This document shows, one piece after another, positions 6,488-10,848 of a DNA stretch of 10,848 nucleotides (its first letter is position 1; each line of letters begins with the position of its first letter). The notes below the pieces were generated by a model that searched no databases, was not told where the DNA came from, and was given only the letters and a program-made list of their open reading frames with translations. Origin of the DNA: an uncultured Corynebacterium sp. GTDB lineage: Bacteria > Actinomycetota > Actinomycetes > Mycobacteriales > Mycobacteriaceae. Where the stretch lies: positions 1 to 10,848 of the forward strand of contig NZ_CAMIAN010000054.1 in NCBI RefSeq assembly GCF_946221155.1, given 5' to 3'. The position numbers and the translations under genes are program-made.

Positions 6488-6494
6488 AAGAGTA

Positions 6495-6522
6495 AGCGTA
6501 GCGAAAGCAACCCCCAGGGCAA
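6495..6522 (-). promoter_or_regulatory. Candidate promoter of the GNAT gene
   Basis: On the minus strand TTGCCC (6522 to 6517) and TACGCT (6500 to 6495) are 16 bp apart, and the -10 ends 7 nt before the ATG. The -35 lies inside the arm of the 17-bp inverted repeat, so promoter and hairpin overlap. Confidence 0.45.
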
Positions 6523-6555
6523 GCCGCTCAAGTGAGGTGCTTGCCCTGGGGGTTG
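6508..6555 (-). terminator. Perfect 17-bp inverted repeat, probable terminator of the transpeptidase gene
   Basis: Positions 6508-6524 and 6539-6555 are exact reverse complements (17 bp, GC-rich), with a 14-nt loop in which CTCA/TGAG can pair again. It begins 36 bp after the transpeptidase stop. On the minus strand it is followed by only a short CTTT, so it lacks a proper U-tract. It may work as a weak terminator, an RNA 3'-end stabiliser or a protein-binding palindrome. Confidence 0.65.
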
Positions 6556-6590
6556 GGGCGAACGGGCTGGTGAACCCGTGTGTGGGAGTT

Positions 6591-7268
6591 TTAGTAGATG
6601 TAGATCCGGTCGCCGACGTTCAGTGCATTGAAGAAGTTCTGGGCGTGTGGGGCAGCCAGGTGGATGCAACCGTGGGACATCACGTTCGGAGAGCCCTGGT
6701 GGAAGGCGTGGCCGTTGTTGGTGAAGTACACGGAGTAGGGCATCGGAGCGTTGCCGTAGGTGCGGGAAACTTCGTTCTTGACCTTACGGGTGATGACGTG
6801 CCAGCCCTTCGGGGTCTCGTAGCCACGCTTGCCGCTGGAGATCTTCACCGGGCCGTAGCTGGTCTTCCCGCCGCGCTGCAGCCAAGCAGTTTGGTTGCGC
6901 AGGTTAACACAGCCGCGAGCCTGGGCCGGGCACGGGTTATTGCGCGGTGCGGGTGCGGGACGGTGCTTCGGAGCCGGACGGGGTGCGGGCTTGTTGGCTC
7001 GCTCGCGGGCGGCCAGGGCGCCTGGGGCGAGGAAGTTAGCGGCATCGTCGGCTGCACGGTTGATCTGGCCACGGGCAGGCTCTGGAAGACCACGGGTGCT
7101 GTTGTGGACGTTATCGCGGGCGCCCACCACGATGTTGTTGATGTCCTGCTGGGAGGAACCCAGAGGAGCTGCGGATGCGGCACCGGTGCCCAGGGAGGCA
7201 GCCATCATGGTTGCGAGACCTGCAGCAGCAAGGCCGCGGCGGAGAGAGTGAGAGTTGGATTTCGTCAT
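6591..7268 (-). CDS. Secreted L,D-transpeptidase (YkuD domain)
   Basis: Makes 3-3 peptide cross-links in peptidoglycan, or attaches proteins to it, outside the membrane. The 225-residue product has a signal peptide (Arg10-Arg11, hydrophobic 12-26, ASA-A cleavage after residue 33), a helical region to about 90, a Pro/Ala/Lys linker (93-110) typical of wall-spanning proteins, and a YkuD domain from about 118 to the end. Catalytic elements are the conserved His190 (HAFHQG) and SHGCIHL at 198-204 with nucleophile Cys201. The residue after CI is His203, where most family members have Arg or Asn. Cys113 and Cys120 at the linker-domain border could form a disulfide. ATG 7268 is preceded by TAAGCT 6 nt upstream and no Shine-Dalgarno, so it may be leaderless. 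It is transcribed away from the two-component system. Confidence 0.94.
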   Translation of the reverse strand: MTKSNSHSLRRGLAAAGLATMMAASLGTGAASAAPLGSSQQDINNIVVGARDNVHNSTRGLPEPARGQINRAADDAANFLAPGALAARERANKPAPRPAPKHRPAPAPRNNPCPAQARGCVNLRNQTAWLQRGGKTSYGPVKISSGKRGYETPKGWHVITRKVKNEVSRTYGNAPMPYSVYFTNNGHAFHQGSPNVMSHGCIHLAAPHAQNFFNALNVGDRIYIY

Positions 7269-7274
7269 GGAGAT

Positions 7275-7280
7275 AGCTTA
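7275..7280 (-). promoter_or_regulatory. Candidate -10 of the L,D-transpeptidase gene
   Basis: TAAGCT on the minus strand fits TANNNT and ends 6 nt before the ATG, placing the transcript start at the start codon. No -35 match is visible at 16-18 bp. Confidence 0.4.
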
Positions 7281-7338
7281 TCGGGTCTTTTCGGGGAAAT
7301 GTGCACTGAATCACGGGTTAGTTTTTAGATTCTTTCCA

Positions 7339-7397
7339 GAAGCACTCCTGCTTTTGAAAGCTAAGCAGTTGGCGCTTGTAAGTAGGAAGAGTGCTTC
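7339..7397. repeat. Nested inverted repeats in the divergent intergenic region
   Basis: GAAGCACTC (7339-7347) and GAGTGCTTC (7389-7397) are perfect 9-bp reverse complements. Directly inside, CTGCTT (7348-7353) pairs with AAGCAG (7363-7368). Together they could fold as one branched RNA or act as an operator. No reading frame or known riboswitch is recognisable. This is the main structure in the 244 bases between the transpeptidase and the response regulator. Confidence 0.45.
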
Positions 7398-7443
7398 GAG
7401 AGCATTCCGCGAGGGTGCGCCGTGGTGGGAAGCCGCTAGAGGG

Positions 7444-7468
7444 TTCACAGGCAACATCCAGCTATTAT
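7444..7468 (+). promoter_or_regulatory. Candidate promoter of the two-component operon with a PhoR/PhoP-box-like half-site
   Basis: TATTAT at 7463-7468 matches the -10 consensus in five of six bases and would start RNA near 7475. Just upstream, TTCACAGG (7444-7451) is the reverse complement of CCTGTGAA, which as I recall is the repeat unit bound by C. glutamicum PhoR, and contains most of the mycobacterial PhoP unit TCACAGC. The expected second copy 11 bp on (ending CCAGC at 7462) is only partly conserved. Autoregulation is an inference. Confidence 0.45.
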
Positions 7469-7512
7469 GCAGATAGACGCTAATTCTCTGCAGCACAATG
7501 AGGTATATGACA

Positions 7513-8214
7513 ATGCCCAACACCCAGCCGGTGAAGGTCCTCGTCGTTGACGACGAGGCCAATATTTCTGATCTCCTCAAGGTAAGCCTGAAGTTTCAGG
7601 GGTTCGACGTGGAAACGGCCGACAACGGCCAAGACGCACTGGCGCTGGCGGCAACCTACAAGCCCGATGCATTCATTCTGGATGTCATGATGCCCGGCAT
7701 GGATGGCTTCACCCTCCTCAACAAACTCCGCTCCGCAGGCCACGATGCCCCGGTGCTCTTCCTCACTGCCAAGGACGGAGTGGAGGATCGAATCCACGGC
7801 TTGACCATCGGCGCCGATGACTACGTGACTAAGCCGTTTAGCCTGGAAGAGGTGATTACCCGTTTGCGTGTCATCCTGCGCCGCGTGTCCTCCGAGGACG
7901 AGCAGGAATCCAGCCTGATCACCTACGAGGACATCACTTTGGATGACGACATGCACGAGGTCACTAAGGCCGGGGAGATCGTTGACCTATCGCCGACGGA
8001 GTTCAAGCTGCTTCGCTACCTGCTGGTCAACGCGGAGGTTGTGCTGAGCAAGGCGAAGATCCTGGATCACGTGTGGAACTACGACTTCGGCGGTGACGGC
8101 AACGTCGTCGAGTCCTATGTTTCTTACCTGCGTCGCAAGATCGACAAGGAAGAGCCCCACCTCATCCAGACCGTCCGTGGTGTGGGCTATGTCTTGCGTA
8201 AGCCCCGCACTTAA
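7513..8214 (+). CDS. phoR: PhoP-type response regulator (PhoR in C. glutamicum naming)
   Basis: OmpR-family transcription factor, phosphorylated by the kinase encoded next to it; in C. glutamicum its counterpart switches on phosphate-starvation genes, in M. tuberculosis (PhoP) lipid and virulence genes. The product has 233 residues from ATG 7513. The receiver domain (about 7-120) has the acidic pair Asp13-Asp14, phospho-acceptor Asp57 in the FILDVMMPGMDG block, Thr85 and Lys107 (TKPFSLEE). The C-terminal winged helix (about 140-230) holds LSPTEFKLLRYL, DHVWNYDFGGDGNVVESYVSYLRRKID and a GVGYVLR wing. These stretches are nearly identical to M. tuberculosis PhoP, which rules out MprA or MtrA. 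The GAGG 9 nt before ATG 7513 favours that start; ATG 7507 and 7498 are upstream alternatives. Note the naming clash: phoR elsewhere often means the kinase. Confidence 0.93.
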   Translation: MPNTQPVKVLVVDDEANISDLLKVSLKFQGFDVETADNGQDALALAATYKPDAFILDVMMPGMDGFTLLNKLRSAGHDAPVLFLTAKDGVEDRIHGLTIGADDYVTKPFSLEEVITRLRVILRRVSSEDEQESSLITYEDITLDDDMHEVTKAGEIVDLSPTEFKLLRYLLVNAEVVLSKAKILDHVWNYDFGGDGNVVESYVSYLRRKIDKEEPHLIQTVRGVGYVLRKPRT

Positions 8215-8226
8215 GACCTGAACCAT

Positions 8227-9807
8227 ATGTCCAACGCTGAAAAGACCAGCGCGCCTGAGTCTACTGTGACTGCTGTAGGCTCCGCCGTCCCCGTCCGCTC
8301 CGGCCATCCAGGGCATTTTCTGTCTCACTATCCGCTGCGCATCTCCCTGGTCGTGGTGATCGCGGTGCTGGTCGCCATGGGGCTAACGGTCTCCGGTGTT
8401 TCCGTGACGACCACCCTGCAGCGTTTCCTCATTCAGAGGGTTGATGAGCAGCTGGATCAGGCGACCAACGGTTGGGCTCATCGGTCCGGCCTCTCCGACG
8501 GCAATTCCGAAGATCAAAATACGCCGAGCGGGAGCGACAGCTCCGCTCTGGGGTTGGAAGGCTTCGGTGTGCTGAATCTCCAGCAGCCGCCGAATCCCGT
8601 CACCGGTGTTACCCGCCCGCCCAGCGACTTCTACATCATGGTGGTAGATGACCAGATCTCCTATGAGTATTTCAACTCTCCGTTGAAAGCTCGCCCCGAG
8701 ATTCATGGCCTGGGCAATCCCACCATGCCTGTGACCGTCGGTTCGCGTGAGGATTCCGATACGCACATCAGCTGGCGCGCAACCAGCTTCCGAAATGACG
8801 ACGGCACCATCACCATCGTCGCCCTGCCTTTGGCGGAAGAAGAACACATTATTTCCCGCCTCGTGCTGCTGCAGGCAGTGATCGGCCTGACGGTCGTCGC
8901 GTTCGTCATCCTGGCATCGATGTATCTGGTGCGTCGCGCTTTGCGTCCACTGAACGAGGTGGAGCTGACGGCGTCCAAAATTTCGAACGGCGACCTCGGG
9001 CAGCGCGTGCCGAACTGGCGGCCCAACACAGAGGTCGGGCGGCTTTCGCAGGCGCTCAACAAGATGCTTGCGCAGATCCAAACGGCATTCGTCGCCATCG
9101 GCGCTTCGGAAAGGCAGGCGCGCCGCTCCGAGGCATCGATGCGCCGCTTCATCGGGGATGCCTCGCACGAGCTGCGCACGCCGTTGACGTCGGTGCGCGG
9201 CTATGCGGAGCTGTACCAATCGGGTGCTACGGATGACGCCCCCATGGTCATTGATCGGATTTCTGAAGAGGCCGGCCGCATGAGTCTGCTAGTTGAAGAC
9301 CTCCTCGCGCTGGTCCGCATGGACGAGGGGCGACCGCTGGCGAAGAACCGTGTGGACATGCTGGAACTAGTGCTGGAAACTGCGGAGTCAGCGCGTGCGG
9401 GCTTCCCGAATCGCACAGTGCAGGTCGCCAACGAAACCGGGGAGGTGCCGATCGTCATCGGTGACGTGAACCGCCTCCATCAGGTGCTGGGCAACCTGGT
9501 GACCAATGCGTTGCGGCACGCGGGCGAGGACGCTGAGGTAAAGCTGCGCCTGGATAGGCGCGACGGCTACGTGATCGTGGACGTGGAGGACAACGGCCAG
9601 GGAATCCCGGCTGAAGACGTACCGCACCTGTTTGAAAGGTTCTACCGCCCGGACGTTTCGCGCTCCCGCGCTTCGGGCGGATCGGGGCTGGGGCTGTCGA
9701 TCGTCAAGGGGCTGGTGGAGGCCCACGGCGGCACGGTCTCCGTGGACAGCGAAGAAGGCAAGGGCACGCGCTTCCGGATCCAGCTGCCGGAGGCCCCCGA
9801 GGCGTAA
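8227..9807 (+). CDS. phoS: Sensor histidine kinase, partner of the PhoP-type regulator (PhoS in C. glutamicum naming)
   Basis: Membrane kinase that autophosphorylates and passes phosphate to the regulator encoded 12 bp upstream. The product is 526 residues: a cytoplasmic N-terminus of about 36, TM1 (37-60), an extracytoplasmic sensor region of about 150 residues (61-210) with an acidic Ser-rich patch at 88-110, TM2 (211-235), HAMP (about 236-290), and HisKA with the H-box DASHELRTPL (phospho-His314). The ATPase domain follows, with N-box GNLVTNALRH (422-431), G1 DNGQGI (455-460), F-box LFERFYR and G2 GGSGLGLSIV (484-493). Everything needed for catalysis is present. The signal sensed by the extracytoplasmic region is unknown here; phosphate limitation is expected from the family. 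No strong Shine-Dalgarno precedes ATG 8227, consistent with coupling to the regulator. It is called PhoR in mycobacteria. Confidence 0.93.
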   Translation: MSNAEKTSAPESTVTAVGSAVPVRSGHPGHFLSHYPLRISLVVVIAVLVAMGLTVSGVSVTTTLQRFLIQRVDEQLDQATNGWAHRSGLSDGNSEDQNTPSGSDSSALGLEGFGVLNLQQPPNPVTGVTRPPSDFYIMVVDDQISYEYFNSPLKARPEIHGLGNPTMPVTVGSREDSDTHISWRATSFRNDDGTITIVALPLAEEEHIISRLVLLQAVIGLTVVAFVILASMYLVRRALRPLNEVELTASKISNGDLGQRVPNWRPNTEVGRLSQALNKMLAQIQTAFVAIGASERQARRSEASMRRFIGDASHELRTPLTSVRGYAELYQSGATDDAPMVIDRISEEAGRMSLLVEDLLALVRMDEGRPLAKNRVDMLELVLETAESARAGFPNRTVQVANETGEVPIVIGDVNRLHQVLGNLVTNALRHAGEDAEVKLRLDRRDGYVIVDVEDNGQGIPAEDVPHLFERFYRPDVSRSRASGGSGLGLSIVKGLVEAHGGTVSVDSEEGKGTRFRIQLPEAPEA

Positions 9808-9809
9808 TA

Positions 9810-9827
9810 GCATCCCGCGGGGGATGC
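9810..9827. terminator. Short hairpin between convergent kinase and lipase genes
   Basis: GCATCCC (9810-9816) and GGGATGC (9821-9827) form a perfect 7-bp stem with a 4-nt loop just after the kinase stop and 13 bases from the lipase stop. There is no U-tract on the plus strand and only TATT on the minus strand. It probably serves both converging transcripts, weakly. Confidence 0.55.
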
Positions 9828-9840
9828 GAGGGGAGAAGGC

Positions 9841-10848
9841 TCAGGCCTCCGTATCGCCTTCCTCCAAGCCGTCGAGCAGTGCCAGGTGAACGATGTCCTG
9901 CACGTCCGGGTTCGTGGGCAGCTCTTCGTGCTTGCACTTGGACACGCCCAAGTCCTGGAGGAAGTAGTTCGTGATGATGGCCTCGCCCGTGTCGTTTGAA
10001 TGGCCGTCTTCTAGCTGGAATGTGGTGTGGTCGCTGGGGATGGTGGGCTGCCGATCACCCAAGAAAGCGTTTTCGTGGGGCACCACGGTGGCATCGTTAC
10101 GAGTGGCATAGCAGGTGTAGCGAATGTGGTTGCGGGTTTCGGGGGAGGCCGCCAGGGTTTCCATCAGCGGTGACCCGATGACCTGCTGCATGCCCGCCGC
10201 GCCGAAGACTCGGCGAATGGTGGCGGCCGCTACGCGCTGGCTCATGTCCGTGGTGAACATCCCGCCCAACATGCCCATGAGCGTGGTGCCCTGGTGCGGT
10301 GCGCCAAGCGTGATGAGGTGGTGGACGTAATCCTCGCCGCCGAGTTCATTAATCCAATAGCGGGCCAGCAGCCCGCCTTGGGAATGCCCCACGATGTCCA
10401 CGGCCTCGGCGCCCGTGGCGGCCAGCACCTGTTCGATGTAGGCGCCGATGTCCTGGGCGGAGGTCGGAATATCCTGCGTACCGTGCACGCCATAGTCCGG
10501 GCTGAACACCACAAAGTCGTCTTCCCGCAGGCGCAGCACCAGGTTCTGCCACACGTTCTTCGAGCTGATCGTCCCGTGGATCAGGATCACCGGGTACGGG
10601 CGGTCGATAGTGGGACGAGCTTGCCAGAGGTCGTCGGCGTAACCGGGGGAGACTTGGCGGGCGCCCAGCGGCGGGTCGGGGATGGCACCGCGAAGCTGTG
10701 GTAGCTGCGGGCGGGTCATGCGCCCCGGAATATCCCAGAGGAAGCGCCCGGTGCTGGAGATTCCGCTGGCCATGCCGCTACCCAGGCGACTAAGCCAGCT
10801 TCGGTCATCTGGGGCGGGGCCGATGACGTCGCCCGCATTGGCGGGGTC
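9841..10848 (-). CDS. Triacylglycerol-lipase-like alpha/beta hydrolase, N-terminus possibly cut by window edge
   Basis: Ester hydrolase of the actinobacterial lipase type. Numbered from ATG 10773 (310 residues): LIHGT at 64-68 gives the oxyanion region, GHSQGG at 129-134 contains the nucleophile Ser131, Asp227 (RNDATVVP) and His258 (DGHSND) complete a plausible triad, and LGAPHQGT at 156-163 is the strand after the nucleophile elbow typical of these lipases. Cys221 and Cys280 may form a disulfide. The frame is open without a stop for 25 codons upstream of ATG 10773 to the edge, with coding-like third positions (mostly G or C) and no Shine-Dalgarno before that ATG, so the true start is probably outside the window. 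A signal peptide would then also lie outside, so secretion cannot be judged. If ATG 10773 is the start, no signal peptide is visible. Convergent with the kinase. Confidence 0.9.
   Translation of the reverse strand, partial: DPANAGDVIGPAPDDRSWLSRLGSGMASGISSTGRFLWDIPGRMTRPQLPQLRGAIPDPPLGARQVSPGYADDLWQARPTIDRPYPVILIHGTISSKNVWQNLVLRLREDDFVVFSPDYGVHGTQDIPTSAQDIGAYIEQVLAATGAEAVDIVGHSQGGLLARYWINELGGEDYVHHLITLGAPHQGTTLMGMLGGMFTTDMSQRVAAATIRRVFGAAGMQQVIGSPLMETLAASPETRNHIRYTCYATRNDATVVPHENAFLGDRQPTIPSDHTTFQLEDGHSNDTGEAIITNYFLQDLGVSKCKHEELPTNPDVQDIVHLALLDGLEEGDTEA

Noticed and set aside
7513..8214. Assignment as MprA or MtrA
   Set aside because: The receiver and winged-helix stretches follow mycobacterial PhoP block by block (for example the DFGGD-NVVESYVSYLRRKID region), not MprA or MtrA.
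8383..9219. 278-codon minus-strand frame opposite the kinase
   Set aside because: Antisense of an intact histidine kinase with all motifs. The His/Arg-rich composition is typical of a shadow frame in GC-rich DNA.

Overview
The window looks like core chromosome of a Corynebacterium species (Actinobacteria), moderately GC-rich. The evidence is the ThrE-type threonine/serine exporter, a PhoP-like response regulator almost collinear with mycobacterial PhoP, leaderless-looking genes, and a gene order (thrE, small gene, otsA, small gene, otsB, with a pho-type two-component pair nearby) that matches, from memory, the one in C. glutamicum. The species cannot be named from sequence alone.

Layout. Positions 1-4729, minus strand: a probable operon read in the order thrE (exporter), a small Lys/Thr-rich protein with a histone-H1-like tail, otsA (trehalose-6-phosphate synthase), a small META-like lipoprotein, and otsB (trehalose-6-phosphate phosphatase, cut by the left edge). 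Spacing tightens along it: about 70 bp, about 45 bp, then a 1-base TAATG overlap, then 4 bp. Positions 4842-5181, plus strand: tRNA-Thr(TGT) and tRNA-Gly(CCC), each behind an extended -10 promoter. Positions 5204-5929, plus: an acidic protein of unknown function that appears leaderless and ends in a clear intrinsic terminator. Positions 5978-7268, minus: a GNAT acetyltransferase and a secreted L,D-transpeptidase, separated by a perfect 17-bp inverted repeat. Positions 7513-9807, plus: a PhoP/PhoR-type two-component system (PhoR/PhoS in C. glutamicum naming). Positions 9841-10848, minus: a triacylglycerol-lipase-like alpha/beta hydrolase running off the right edge, convergent with the kinase.

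How it works together: OtsA and OtsB make trehalose from UDP-glucose and glucose-6-phosphate, both as compatible solute and as the acceptor sugar for mycolic acids. The lipoprotein and the Lys-rich protein are locked into that operon but have no assigned role. The two-component system probably responds to phosphate limitation, and a sequence resembling half of its binding site lies just upstream of it. The transpeptidase cross-links peptidoglycan outside the membrane.

No mobile element, CRISPR array, prophage or defence locus is visible, and no gap between genes exceeds 300 bases. I do not see a dramatic new system. The best leads are the two uncharacterised proteins embedded in the trehalose operon, the unknown acidic protein beside the tRNAs, the long inverted repeat at 6508-6555 that contains a promoter element, a structured intergenic segment at 7339-7397, and a run of three neighbouring genes that appear leaderless.
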